Source: Streptomyces sp. SUK 48 (GTDB lineage: Bacteria > Actinomycetota > Actinomycetes > Streptomycetales > Streptomycetaceae). Taken from it: DNA of 64,000 nucleotides. Position 1 is the stretch's first letter; each line of letters starts with the position of its first letter. Location: positions 3,262,001-3,326,000 of the forward strand of contig NZ_CP045740.1 of the NCBI RefSeq assembly GCF_009650765.1. The letters run 5' to 3'. Shown piece by piece: positions 17,055 through 26,115 of this stretch. A model generated the notes under the pieces. It searched no databases. It saw only the letters and a program-made list of their open reading frames with translations, and was not told the origin of the DNA. The translations under genes were made by a program, and so were the position numbers.

Positions 17055-18332
17055 ATGCCCGCATGGCATCTGCGCGACTATCACGACGACGATCTCGATC
17101 AGGCGATCCAGATCTGGGACCAGTGCCGGCAGGCCGACGAGGACCCGGTGTTCCCGGTCTCGGAGGTGATGGCCGCGGCGAAGGCCGGGCAGACGGCGGT
17201 GGTCGCGGTGGTCGGGGACGAGCTGGTGGGGATGGCGGTGGCCCAGGCCCAGGGCAAGCGGGGCTGGATCCTGCTGATGGCGCTCGCCGCGCGCTGGCGC
17301 GAGCGCGGGATCGGCAGCGCGCTCCTCGCCGAGCTGGAGCGGCGGCTGCGGGCGCTGGGGGTACGGCACATCAGCGCGCTGCTGCCGGCGGGCGCGGCCG
17401 GTTCGAAGGCGCTGGCGAACAGCGGCTACCGCAGCCGCGCGGACCTCACCTACCACGAGAAGCTGGAACCGCTCGGCGCCGCGAACGCCGATGTCCTCGC
17501 CGCGCTCGGCGGGCGCATGCTGCCCGAGGGGCTGTGGGACGCGATGGCCGGGATGGAGCGGGAGAAGCAGGTCGTGGAGCGGCGGGTGGTGCTGCCGCTG
17601 ACGGAACCGGCGCTGGCCGACCGGTACGGGGTCGTGCCGCCGAAGTCGGTCATCCTGTTCGGGCCGCCCGGCACCGGGAAGACCAGCTTCGCCAAGGCGG
17701 TCGCCTCCCGGCTCGGCTGGCCGTTCGTGGAGCTGTTCCCCTCGCGGCTGGCCGCCGACACCAGCGAGGGGCTGGCCACGGCGCTGCGGGACGCCTTCGC
17801 GGATCTCGCGGAGCTGGACTCGGTGGTGCTCTTCATCGACGAGGTGGAGGAGATCGCGGCCGCGCGCTCCGGCAAGGCGGTGGACCCCGGGCACGGGGTG
17901 ACCAACGAGCTGCTGAAGCTGATCCCCGTCTTCCGCGAGCCCGACTCACGGCTGCTGGTGTGCGCCACCAATTCGGTACGGTCCCTCGACGCGGCCTTCC
18001 TGCGGCCGGGACGGTTCGACTACGTCATCCCCATCGGACCGCCCGACCCGACCGCCCGCGCGGCGATCTGGGCCCGCTATCTGCGGGGCGTGAACGGCTC
18101 GGTGGACGTCGGCCGGCTGGTCGCCGCCAGCGAGCTGTTCACCCCGGCGGACATCGAGTTCGCCGCCCGCAAGGGAGCGCAGGCCGCCTTCGAACGCGAG
18201 GTCGCCCAACGCGAGGGGCGCCCGGCGGACACCGAGGACTACATGACCGCCATCTCCGACACCCGCCCGACCCTCACCACCCGGGCGATCGAGGAGTTCG
18301 GCGAGGACATCGACACGTACAGCCGGCTGTGA
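17055..18332 (+). CDS. GNAT acetyltransferase fused to AAA+ ATPase
   Basis: 425 residues with two domains. Residues 1-140 form a GNAT fold, with the acetyl-CoA pyrophosphate loop RERGIGSA near residues 83-89 and a C-terminal strand ending ANSGYRSRADLTYHEKLEP. Residues 170-425 form a classical AAA+ domain: Walker A GPPGTGKTS at 203-211, Walker B VVLFIDE at 257-263, sensor-1 Asn306, arginine-finger region FLRPGRFD at 315-322, and the helical lid. All key ATPase residues are intact. The AAA+ half resembles ATPases that remodel proteins, while the GNAT half could acetylate or simply bind a client. Function unknown. The fusion is unusual. Confidence 0.85.
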   Translation: MPAWHLRDYHDDDLDQAIQIWDQCRQADEDPVFPVSEVMAAAKAGQTAVVAVVGDELVGMAVAQAQGKRGWILLMALAARWRERGIGSALLAELERRLRALGVRHISALLPAGAAGSKALANSGYRSRADLTYHEKLEPLGAANADVLAALGGRMLPEGLWDAMAGMEREKQVVERRVVLPLTEPALADRYGVVPPKSVILFGPPGTGKTSFAKAVASRLGWPFVELFPSRLAADTSEGLATALRDAFADLAELDSVVLFIDEVEEIAAARSGKAVDPGHGVTNELLKLIPVFREPDSRLLVCATNSVRSLDAAFLRPGRFDYVIPIGPPDPTARAAIWARYLRGVNGSVDVGRLVAASELFTPADIEFAARKGAQAAFEREVAQREGRPADTEDYMTAISDTRPTLTTRAIEEFGEDIDTYSRL

Positions 18333-18338
18333 ACCGCG

Positions 18339-18372
18339 CGCGCCCCTTCGAGACGTGCCTCGAAGGGGCGCG
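18339..18372. terminator. Bidirectional terminator
   Basis: Perfect 14-bp inverted repeat (CGCGCCCCTTCGAG) with a 6-nt loop, between the convergent AAA+ and alcohol dehydrogenase genes. Confidence 0.88.
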
Positions 18373-18380
18373 GGGGCAGG

Positions 18381-19421
18381 TCAGATCGTCGAGTTGTCGA
18401 TCACGAACCGGTACCGCACATCGCTCGCGAGCACCCGCTCGTACGCCTCGTTGATCTCCGACGCGGCGATCAGCTCGATCTCCGCGCCCAGCCCGTGCTC
18501 CGCGCAGAAGTCCAGCATCTCCTGGGTCTCCGGGATGCCGCCGATGCCGGAGCTGCTGAGGCTGCGGCGGTTGCCGAAGAGGGACTGGAGGGTGATCTGC
18601 ACCGGCTCCTCGGGCAGGCCCACGTTGACCATGGCGCCGTCCGTGCGCAGCAGGGACAGGAAGGCGCTGAAGTCGAGCGGGGCCGAGACCGTGTTGAGGA
18701 TGAGGTCGAAGGTGCCCTTGAGGTCCTCGAAGGTCTTCGGGTCGCTGGTGGCGTGGTAGTGCTCGGCGCCCAGCTTCAGGCCGTCGTCCTTCTTGCGCAG
18801 GGACTGGGAGAGGACGGTGACCTCCGCGCCCAGCGCGTGCGCGATCTTGACGCCCATGTGCCCGAGACCGCCGAGGCCGACGACGGCGACCTTCTTGCCG
18901 GGGCCGATGTTCCAGTGCTTCAGCGGGGAGTACGTGGTGATGCCGGCGCACAGCAGCGGCGCGGCGACATCGAGGGACAGGCCCTCGGGGATGCGGACGA
19001 CGTAGTTCTCGTCCACGACGACGTTCTCGGAGTAGCCGCCGTACGTCGGCGTCCCGTCCCGGCCCGTGTCGTTGTACGTCCAGGTGGGGCCCCGGTCGCA
19101 GTACTGCTGGAGGCCGGCCTTGCAGTTGTCGCACTCCCGGCAGGAGTCGACCATGCAGCCGACGCCCACGCGGTCGCCGGCGGCGAACTTCGTCACACCG
19201 GAGCCGACCTCCGTGACGACGCCCGCTATCTCGTGGCCCGGCACCATCGGGAACGACGCCTTGCCCCAGCCCTCGCGGACCTGGTGGATGTCGGAGTGGC
19301 AGATACCGGCGAACTTGATGTCGATCAGGACGTCGAACTCGCCCACCGCCCGTCGCTCGATCTCGGTCCGCTCCAGCGGAGCCTTCGCGGCGGGCGCGGC
19401 GTACGCGGCAACAGTGGTCAT
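18381..19421 (-). CDS. Zinc-dependent alcohol dehydrogenase (CAD/AdhC family)
   Basis: 346 residues. The catalytic zinc ligands lie in GICHSDIH and VPGHEIAG. The structural zinc lobe is [20 protein letters not shown], which holds the expected cysteine set. The NADP Rossmann motif is [13 protein letters not shown]. This is the bacterial cinnamyl-alcohol dehydrogenase-like group (YahK, mycobacterial AdhC), generally an NADPH-dependent aldehyde reductase of broad specificity. The start at 19421 has a GAGGGAGAA ribosome binding site. It is divergent from an XRE-type regulator, which by common arrangement may repress it. Confidence 0.92.
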   Translation of the reverse strand: MTTVAAYAAPAAKAPLERTEIERRAVGEFDVLIDIKFAGICHSDIHQVREGWGKASFPMVPGHEIAGVVTEVGSGVTKFAAGDRVGVGCMVDSCRECDNCKAGLQQYCDRGPTWTYNDTGRDGTPTYGGYSENVVVDENYVVRIPEGLSLDVAAPLLCAGITTYSPLKHWNIGPGKKVAVVGLGGLGHMGVKIAHALGAEVTVLSQSLRKKDDGLKLGAEHYHATSDPKTFEDLKGTFDLILNTVSAPLDFSAFLSLLRTDGAMVNVGLPEEPVQITLQSLFGNRRSLSSSGIGGIPETQEMLDFCAEHGLGAEIELIAASEINEAYERVLASDVRYRFVIDNSTI

Positions 19422-19603
19422 GGCGGGGTTCTCCCTCACAAGGTCTACGCATGCCCGGCTGCTTTTCCACCGGGCACATCCCAAGAGTGCCTCGTATCCC
19501 GCAGCGCACCCAGCACACGCCTTTGCGTACGACTGCTGTGCCTACCACTGGCGGGATCAGGCTGGCATGCCTACGACCAGCGGCGACGACGGATACTTGC
19601 GGT

Positions 19604-20503
19604 ATGGACGAGACGCGGGACGCCGCCGTGACCGGGCCGCCGCTGGACCGGCGGGCCGAGCTGAGCGAGTTTCTGCGCAGCCGGCGGGCCCGGCTCAAGC
19701 CCGAGGACGTGGGGCTGCCCGACTTCGGCCGGCACCGCCGGGTGCCGGGGCTGCGCCGGGAGGAGCTGGCCCAGCTGGCCGGGGTGTCGGTGGCGTACTA
19801 CACGCGCCTGGAGCAGGGCAACGGCCGCAACGTCTCGGCGGAGGTCTGGGACTCGATCGCCCGCGCCCTGCGCCTCACGGACGCCGAGCACGCGCATCTG
19901 ACCCATCTGGCCAAGCCGAAGTCGCACAAGAAGAAGCCGGCGGCCCGCCAGCAGCAGGTGCGCCCGGTGCTGTGCCAGCTGCTGGACACGATGGAGGGCG
20001 TGCCCGCGTACATCGTGGGCCGGCGTTCGGAGATCCTCGCCTGGAACCGGATGGCGGCGGCGGTCTTCGGCGACTGGGCGGAGCTGCCGGTGGCCGGGCG
20101 CAACTGGGCGCGGCTGGTGTTCCTCAAGCCCGAGTACCGGGATCTGTTCGTCGACTGGGAGCAGAAGGCGATCGACATCGTCTGCGCGCTGCGGATGGAC
20201 GCGGGCTGCTATCCGGACGATCCCCGGCTGTCCGCCCTGGTGGGTGAACTCTCCGTCAAGAGCGAGGAGTTCCGCAGACTGTGGGCCACGCACGACGTCA
20301 AGGAGAAGAGCCATGGCGTCAAGCGGCTGCACCATCCGCTGGTGGGCGATCTCGCCCTGAACTTCGAGTCCTTCCGCATGTCGGACGGCACCGACCAGTG
20401 CCTCGTCACCTATCACGCGGAGCCCGGTTCCGGGTCCGCCGAGTCCCTGCGGCTGCTGGCCAGCTGGGGCTCGGACGCGACCCGCGCGGGGACCTCCGCG
20501 TAG
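19604..20503 (+). CDS. XRE-family regulator with MmyB-like ligand domain
   Basis: 299 residues. The helix-turn-helix (LRREELAQLAGVSVAYYTRLEQG) is at about residues 50-72. It is followed by a large C-terminal domain of the MmyB/PAS-like type (VPAYIVGRRSEILAWNRMA, then NWARLVFLKPEYRDLFVDW), a pairing typical of actinomycete repressors of neighbouring short-chain or alcohol dehydrogenases. No ribosome binding site exists. GATACT at 19592-19597 ends six bases before the ATG, so the gene is probably leaderless. It is divergent from the alcohol dehydrogenase by 182 bp. Confidence 0.9.
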   Translation: MDETRDAAVTGPPLDRRAELSEFLRSRRARLKPEDVGLPDFGRHRRVPGLRREELAQLAGVSVAYYTRLEQGNGRNVSAEVWDSIARALRLTDAEHAHLTHLAKPKSHKKKPAARQQQVRPVLCQLLDTMEGVPAYIVGRRSEILAWNRMAAAVFGDWAELPVAGRNWARLVFLKPEYRDLFVDWEQKAIDIVCALRMDAGCYPDDPRLSALVGELSVKSEEFRRLWATHDVKEKSHGVKRLHHPLVGDLALNFESFRMSDGTDQCLVTYHAEPGSGSAESLRLLASWGSDATRAGTSA

Positions 20504-20521
20504 TCCCCGCGCGGCCGGGCG

Positions 20522-21205
<684 letters not shown>

Positions 21206-21254
21206 GGTGGCTCCTGGGAGGGTTTTTCGGGGAGGGCACTGGCGCGGGGCGCGG

Positions 21255-22739
21255 CTACTCCACCCGCCGCAGCGCGTCCGCCGGGCGCAGCCGGGAGGCG
21301 CGCCAGCCGCCGAACGCTCCCGCGATCAGGCCGCCCGCCACCGCGAGGCCCACCGCCAGCAGGATGGTCGTCAGGCTCACCGGGGCGGTCAGGGCCACCT
21401 CCAGGGACTTCGCGGCCTGCCGGCCGGGACCGCCGGCGCCGCCGAACCCGCCGCCACCGCCCCCGCCGAAGCCGCCGCCACCTGCGTGTCCGCCGCCGAA
21501 GCCGCCCCCGCCCGCGCCCAGTTGGGCCTGGAGCGTCGGGCTGATCGCGGTGACGATGTAGGCGCCGGCGAGGCCCAGGGCGATGCCGAGGACGCCGCCG
21601 ACCAGGCCGTTGACGATGGCCTCGCCGACCACCTGCCGGGTGACCCGGCCCGACTTCCAGCCCAGCGCCTTCAGGGTGCCGAACTCGCGCACCCGGCGGG
21701 AGACGGCGGAGGAGGTGAGCAGGCCGGCGACCAGGAACGCGGCCACGAGCACCGCGATCGACAGCCACTTGCCGACGTTGGTGGCGAGCGAGGAGGCGGT
21801 GGACAGGGAGCCCGAGACCGTCTTGGCGAGGTCGGCGGAGGTGGTGACCGTCGTACCGGAGACGTTCTTCTGGATGGTGCCCTTGACGGCGTCGATCTTC
21901 TGGGAGTCGGTGGCCCGCACGTAGATCGTGGTGACCTTGTCCTTCTCGCCCGCGAGGGTCTGCGCCTGCTCCAGCGGGATGTACAGGTTGGCCGCCGGGT
22001 CGCCGCTGTCCGCGGTGGCGATGCCGATCACCGAGTACGGGGTGCCCTTGATGGTGACGGTGGAGCCGACCTTGTAGTTCTTCTCCTTGGCGTACGCCGA
22101 GTCCGCCACGGCCACCTTGGCGTCCGTCTCGATGGATGTGAAGCCGCGGCCGCTGGTGATCTTGGAGGAGGTCAGCGGGCCGAGCCCGGTTCTGGTGACG
22201 TCGGTGCCGTAGACCGAGTACTGGTTGATGCCGAAGTCGGCGCCGCCGCCCTTGACCTCGCCCTGCGGCTGACCGCCGCCGCGCCGGGAGCCGTAGCCGC
22301 CGCCCCCGCCGCTCTGCTGGAACTGGCCGCGGGTGAAGGTGCCGCTGACCTTGACCACGGAGAGGTTCAGGCCGCCGGCGGCCGCCGCGACGCCCTGCTG
22401 GCCGGAGACCTCGGAGACGGTCGAGGAGGCAAGGGTGCTGAAGCCCTGCACCCGGACCCGGTCGCTGCTCTGCGCGGTCTTGTCGCCCTCACCGTGCGCG
22501 CCGAACTGGAAGCGGGGCTGCTGGGAGCCCGAGGCGGTGGGCGTGGCCGCCTTGGTGACCGTCATGTCCGTACCGAGGCCGTAGAGCGACTGCAGCACCT
22601 TGTCCTGGGCCTTGCCCATGCCACTGGCCACGGAGTTGACGACGATGACCAGCGCGATGCCCAGCGCGAGGCCGGAGGCGACGACGAGCGCCGCCTTCCG
22701 GCGGCGGCGCAGCTCGCGCCTCAGGTAGGTGAAGAACAT
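21255..22739 (-). CDS. ABC transporter permease, FtsX/MacB-like, with glycine-rich loops
   Basis: 494 residues. One N-terminal membrane helix (about residues 17-38) is followed by a large extracellular MacB-like domain (to about residue 345) and three C-terminal helices with the FtsX signature (REFGTLKALGWKSGRVTRQVVGEAIVNGL). Two odd insertions are glycine-rich: one in the extracellular domain (QQSGGGGGYGSRRGGG) and one of about 35 residues in the loop before the last helix. The partner ATPase is immediately downstream. It probably exports or senses a cell-envelope ligand. The start could also be a GTG three codons earlier, as no clear ribosome binding site decides it. Confidence 0.85.
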   Translation of the reverse strand: MFFTYLRRELRRRRKAALVVASGLALGIALVIVVNSVASGMGKAQDKVLQSLYGLGTDMTVTKAATPTASGSQQPRFQFGAHGEGDKTAQSSDRVRVQGFSTLASSTVSEVSGQQGVAAAAGGLNLSVVKVSGTFTRGQFQQSGGGGGYGSRRGGGQPQGEVKGGGADFGINQYSVYGTDVTRTGLGPLTSSKITSGRGFTSIETDAKVAVADSAYAKEKNYKVGSTVTIKGTPYSVIGIATADSGDPAANLYIPLEQAQTLAGEKDKVTTIYVRATDSQKIDAVKGTIQKNVSGTTVTTSADLAKTVSGSLSTASSLATNVGKWLSIAVLVAAFLVAGLLTSSAVSRRVREFGTLKALGWKSGRVTRQVVGEAIVNGLVGGVLGIALGLAGAYIVTAISPTLQAQLGAGGGGFGGGHAGGGGFGGGGGGGFGGAGGPGRQAAKSLEVALTAPVSLTTILLAVGLAVAGGLIAGAFGGWRASRLRPADALRRVE

Positions 22740-22818
22740 GCGCCGCACGTTAGAAACGCACCGTGACGGCACCCTGAGCCCACTGTGAGAGATGGATAAG
22801 AAACCCCGGAAAACAGCG

Positions 22819-22842
22819 GTGCCGCCCCCGAAGGGGCGGCAC
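22819..22842 (-). terminator. Terminator of the L,D-transpeptidase gene
   Basis: Perfect 10-bp inverted repeat (GTGCCGCCCC) around a CGAA tetraloop, 23 bp beyond the stop. Confidence 0.82.
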
Positions 22843-22864
22843 TCACGGGGCTGTCGGGGCAGGC

Positions 22865-24112
22865 TCAGACGGCCGAACCGGCCTTCCACTGCGACCAGTC
22901 CATGTTCCAGCCGTTGAGGCCGTTGTCCGGGGAGACGGTCTTGTCGCCGGTGTGCTGGATCACCACGACGTCACCGATCAGCGAGTGGTCGTAGAACCAG
23001 GCGGCCGGGGTGTTCGGGTCGCCCGCGCCCTTGGCGTCCTGGAGGCCGACGCAGCCGTGGCTGGTGTTGACGTTGCCGAACACCGAGGGGGCGCCCCAGT
23101 AGTTGCCGTGGATGAAGGTGCCCGAGGTGGTCAGGCGCATGGCGTGCGGCACGTCCTTGATGTCGTACTCGCCCTTGCCGTCGTCGTCGGTGAAGCCGAC
23201 GGTCGCGCCGTTCATGCGGGTCTGCTTGAACTTCTCCGAGATCACCATCTGGCCCTCGTACGTGGTGTGCTCGGGGGCGCCGGCGGAGATCGGGATGGTC
23301 TTGACGACCTTGCCGTCCTGCGTGACCTTCATCTGGTGGGTCTTCGCGTCGACGTAGGAGACCTGGTTGCGGCCGATGTGGAAGGTGACCGTCTTCTGCT
23401 GGACGCCGTAAAGGCCCTTCGCGCCCTGGACGCCGTCGAGGGCGAGCTTCAGGGTGACGGTGGAGCCTTCCTTCCAGTAGTCCTGGGGGCGGCAGTCCAT
23501 GCGGTTGGCGTTGAACCAGTGGCAGGCGACCTCCTGGCCGCCGCTGGTGCTGACCGTGATGCCCTTCTGCACGGCCGCCTTGTCGGTGATCGCCTTGTCG
23601 AAGTTGATCGAGACCGGCATGCCCACGCCGACGGTCGTGCCGTTGTCGGGGGTGAAGCTGCCGATGAAGCTGTTCGACGGCGAGACGGTGGTGAAGGACG
23701 CGTTCTCGTGGGCTATGCGGCCCTGCGAGTCCTTGGCCGTCGCGGCGACCTTGTAGGTGGTGGAGCGCTCCAGCTGGACGGTCGGCTTCCAGCTCAGCTT
23801 GTCCGCGGACAGCTGGCCGGCGACGGCCTTGCCGTCCTCGGTGGTCATGGTGACGCCGGTGAGCGTGCCCTTGCCGACCGTGACGGTGCCGGAGTTGTTG
23901 ATCGACGCGTTGTCGGAGCCGTCCTTCGGGGTGACGGCGATCTGCGCCTCGGACGACTTCTGGGCGGCCGCCTCGTCGGCCTGGGCCTGTGATGATGCGC
24001 CGCCGCCGTGGGCCGCGGCCTTGTCCCCTCCGGAACAGGCCGAGAGCATCAGCACACCGCCGAGCAGAGCGGACGCGGCCACCAGGCCATTGCGCCGCTT
24101 ACCGTCCGTCAT
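22865..24112 (-). CDS. L,D-transpeptidase lipoprotein
   Basis: 415 residues. A basic N terminus, hydrophobic segment and lipobox (LMLSAC, Cys about residue 24) show a lipoprotein. Two Ig-like domains follow (about residues 60-265). The C-terminal YkuD domain has the catalytic His/Cys motifs FIHGNYWG and NTSHGCVGL. It makes 3-3 cross-links in peptidoglycan outside the cell. The Ig-Ig-YkuD order is that of actinobacterial Ldt enzymes such as LdtMt2. The start at 24112 is preferred over an ATG five codons upstream because a GGAGAAG ribosome binding site sits correctly before it. Confidence 0.92.
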   Translation of the reverse strand: MTDGKRRNGLVAASALLGGVLMLSACSGGDKAAAHGGGASSQAQADEAAAQKSSEAQIAVTPKDGSDNASINNSGTVTVGKGTLTGVTMTTEDGKAVAGQLSADKLSWKPTVQLERSTTYKVAATAKDSQGRIAHENASFTTVSPSNSFIGSFTPDNGTTVGVGMPVSINFDKAITDKAAVQKGITVSTSGGQEVACHWFNANRMDCRPQDYWKEGSTVTLKLALDGVQGAKGLYGVQQKTVTFHIGRNQVSYVDAKTHQMKVTQDGKVVKTIPISAGAPEHTTYEGQMVISEKFKQTRMNGATVGFTDDDGKGEYDIKDVPHAMRLTTSGTFIHGNYWGAPSVFGNVNTSHGCVGLQDAKGAGDPNTPAAWFYDHSLIGDVVVIQHTGDKTVSPDNGLNGWNMDWSQWKAGSAV

Positions 24113-24300
24113 CACAAGCTTCTCCATCGTTGCCGAGTCGCAGATAACCCCGAGAGTCCCCGTAAGAACCTTCAACGCTACGGCCGGTTCGTCCCGTTCC
24201 GGAACCACCGGATCTGTGGGGCACACCACGTCCGCGGCCCGTGCGGTACGCCGCCGGGCGGTCGTGGTGTGTGATCGGTCCGTGCGCCCCCTCGTACGGC

Positions 24301-24335
24301 GAAACCCCGGACGGCGGGTCGCCGTCCGGGGTTTC
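24301..24335 (-). terminator. Terminator of the acidic protein gene
   Basis: Perfect 16-bp inverted repeat (GAAACCCCGGACGGCG) with a GGT loop. Confidence 0.88.
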
Positions 24336-24351
24336 AGGTGCCCCTGGACGC

Positions 24352-24693
24352 TCAGCCGATGCCGTCCTCTTCGTCGTCCTCCCCATCATCGCCGTCGATG
24401 TCCCATTCGGGCGAGTCCGGGTCGTAGTCGATCCGCTCACTCGACCAGGACGCCTGCTGGAGCTCCACCCCGGGCACCTCGCTGACCAGGTCGAACGGGT
24501 CCACGAGATAGGCGAGGGCCTCCGCGGTGTCTTCCGTCACAGCGCCCTCGGCCTGGTCCCGCTCGGACTCCGGCAGCTCCGGATCGGCCGCGAGCCGGCG
24601 CAGCGCGGCCTTGGTCACCTCGTCGTCGTCCAGGACCTCGACCACCAGCTCCACCCGAAGCCGTACATAACGTGATGTCTCTTCATCGCTCAT
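24352..24693 (-). CDS. Conserved acidic hypothetical protein
   Basis: 113 residues, strongly acidic, with a C-terminal tail of Asp/Glu (WDIDGDDGEDDEEDG). The N-terminal half looks folded (TSRYVRLRVELVVEVLDDDEVTKAALRRL). No membrane segment or known motif is visible. Not recognised functionally. It is monocistronic between two terminated units. Confidence 0.75.
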   Translation of the reverse strand: MSDEETSRYVRLRVELVVEVLDDDEVTKAALRRLAADPELPESERDQAEGAVTEDTAEALAYLVDPFDLVSEVPGVELQQASWSSERIDYDPDSPEWDIDGDDGEDDEEDGIG

Positions 24694-24802
24694 GGCGGGA
24701 GCGTACGGCCGAAACCTCCCGTGACTTTCCCGTGACCCGCGACTTTCACTAACATCGGCTCACACGGCCAATTCGCCAGCGTCACAAGGGGATCGATATT
24801 TC

Positions 24803-25138
24803 GTGTCATCCGCTCGCCGTCCGCTGCTGACCGCCACCGCCGCGGGCACTCTGCTGTGCGCCCTGTGGTTCGTCCCGTCCGCGAACGCGTCCCAGGAGGG
24901 GCCGGCGCAGGACACCGCGGCCGGCTCCGTCTCGACCTTCTCCGCGCCCGTCACCGAGCAGGCGGACGTGGTGACGGCGGCGGCCACCAGAGCCGGTTCG
25001 GGCCCGGTGGACGACGCCCGGCTCGCCGACACCGGCAGCCCGGACACCACGCCGTACGTCGTCGGCGGCGCCCTGTTCCTCACGCTGGGCGCCGGGTTCG
25101 TGGTCTATTCGGTGCGCCGCGAACGCCTGGGGTTTTAA
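24803..25138 (+). CDS. Small sortase substrate with LAxTG cell-wall signal
   Basis: 111 residues. A signal peptide (residues 1-29, ending PSANAS) leads to a short Ala/Thr-rich exported segment. The C terminus is a full cell-wall sorting signal: LADTG at residues 74-78, a membrane helix (about 84-102), and a basic tail RRERLGF. LAxTG is the motif used by class E sortases in Streptomyces. The mature protein would be only about 45 residues, so it is a tiny wall-attached protein. The GTG start has AAGGGG about 12 bases upstream. Confidence 0.82.
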   Translation: MSSARRPLLTATAAGTLLCALWFVPSANASQEGPAQDTAAGSVSTFSAPVTEQADVVTAAATRAGSGPVDDARLADTGSPDTTPYVVGGALFLTLGAGFVVYSVRRERLGF

Positions 25139-25144
25139 TCTCCC

Positions 25145-25172
25145 TTGACTGATCTTTCACAGGGCTTACATA
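25145..25172 (+). promoter_or_regulatory. SigmaHrdB-type promoter of the lipoprotein gene
   Basis: TTGACT at 25145-25150 and TACATA at 25167-25172 with a 16-bp spacer. Transcription would start at about the ATG at 25181, giving a leaderless message. Confidence 0.7.
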
Positions 25173-25180
25173 GTTCGCCC

Positions 25181-25966
25181 ATGAAAAGATCATCGGGTGG
25201 GCGGCTGTGCGCCACCGTCGCCGTGAGCGCGCTGTCGTTCGCCCTTGTCACGGGGTGTTCTGACGGGGGGTCGAAGGCCGCCGCGGACCAGGGCCCCGCG
25301 CGAAAGGCGCTGAGCGCCGCCGAGTTGAAGAAGCTGCTCGTCACTCAGCACGAGCTGCCCGGCTACGCGGTCGGGGAGGTGACCGAGGCCCGCGGCCGGC
25401 GGATCACCACCGACAAGGCGGCCTGCGGGCCGCTGACCCGGGTGCTCAGCGGGCTCGCGCCCACCGAGGCCCCGGCGAGCACCGACCGCATGGTCACCGA
25501 GAACGCGAAGAAGCGGCCCTCGGCCAAGCCGACGTCGCTGGACGACCTGGACGAGGGCGAGTTCGAGAAGACGATGCGCACGTCCCTCGACCGGGACGTC
25601 ACCACGGTGGCGCTCGCCTCGTACGACGGGGACGGCGCCGAGCGGGCGCTGACGTCGCTGTCCGCCGCCGTGAAGGCGTGCGCGGGCGGCTTCACCGGCC
25701 GGCAGGCGGGCACCGCGGTGCGGTTCACCCGGGTCGCCGCGGAGAAGGCGGTGGGCGGCGGGGACGCGTCGGTGGCGTTCGCCGCGACCATGAGGCAGGA
25801 GGACGACGGCGACGGCGCGGGCACGGCCCTCGTGCACGCCGAGGTGGACCGGCACGGCTCCACCGTGTCCGTCTACTTCACGTCGAATCTGGGCGCGATG
25901 ATGGCCGAGAAGGCGTACCGGGTGACGCCCGCGGTCGTGAAGGCCCAGGAGACCAGGCTGAAGTGA
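25181..25966 (+). CDS. Secreted lipoprotein of unknown function
   Basis: 261 residues. The lipobox is FALVTGC (Cys about residue 26). The exported domain is Ala/Lys/Glu-rich, with no catalytic motif, and resembles the sensor-domain-like lipoproteins that are frequent in streptomycetes (segment LLVTQHELPGYAVGEV is typical). The start at 25181 is chosen because the -10 region lies only about eight bases upstream and the signal sequence begins with KRSSGGR. An in-frame ATG at 25145 lies on the -35 element and is rejected. Confidence 0.82.
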   Translation: MKRSSGGRLCATVAVSALSFALVTGCSDGGSKAAADQGPARKALSAAELKKLLVTQHELPGYAVGEVTEARGRRITTDKAACGPLTRVLSGLAPTEAPASTDRMVTENAKKRPSAKPTSLDDLDEGEFEKTMRTSLDRDVTTVALASYDGDGAERALTSLSAAVKACAGGFTGRQAGTAVRFTRVAAEKAVGGGDASVAFAATMRQEDDGDGAGTALVHAEVDRHGSTVSVYFTSNLGAMMAEKAYRVTPAVVKAQETRLK

Positions 25967-25967
25967 C

Positions 25968-26005
25968 GACGCGGGGGCCCTGGACAGTGCCAGGGCCCCC
26001 GCGTC
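25968..26005. terminator. Terminator after the lipoprotein gene
   Basis: Perfect 16-bp inverted repeat (GACGCGGGGGCCCTGG) with a 6-nt loop, beginning at the stop codon. Confidence 0.9.
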
Positions 26006-26013
26006 CCCCGATG

Positions 26014-26115
26014 ACCGGAGCGGTCCGGTTGCCGGAGGGGTCCGGTAGACGGAGCAGGCCGGTTACCGGAGCGGGCTGATGACCGGAGCAGGCCGGTTAC
26101 CGGAGCGGTCCGGTG
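26014..26115. repeat. Six tandem 17-bp palindromic units at the hutH 3' end
   Basis: Units start at 26014, 26031, 26048, 26065, 26082 and 26099, each 17 bp. The first reads ACCGGAGCGGTCCGGTT. Each unit is itself a near-palindrome (ACCGGA-N4-TCCGGT). The hutH stop codon (26097-26099) falls at the unit 5/6 boundary, so the last unit encodes the end of HutH and the others are intergenic. Confidence 0.85.

Noticed and set aside
26014..26115. CRISPR-like regular repeats
   Set aside because: Units are contiguous with no spacers and no cas genes; the same applies to 55362-55455 and 29011-29097.
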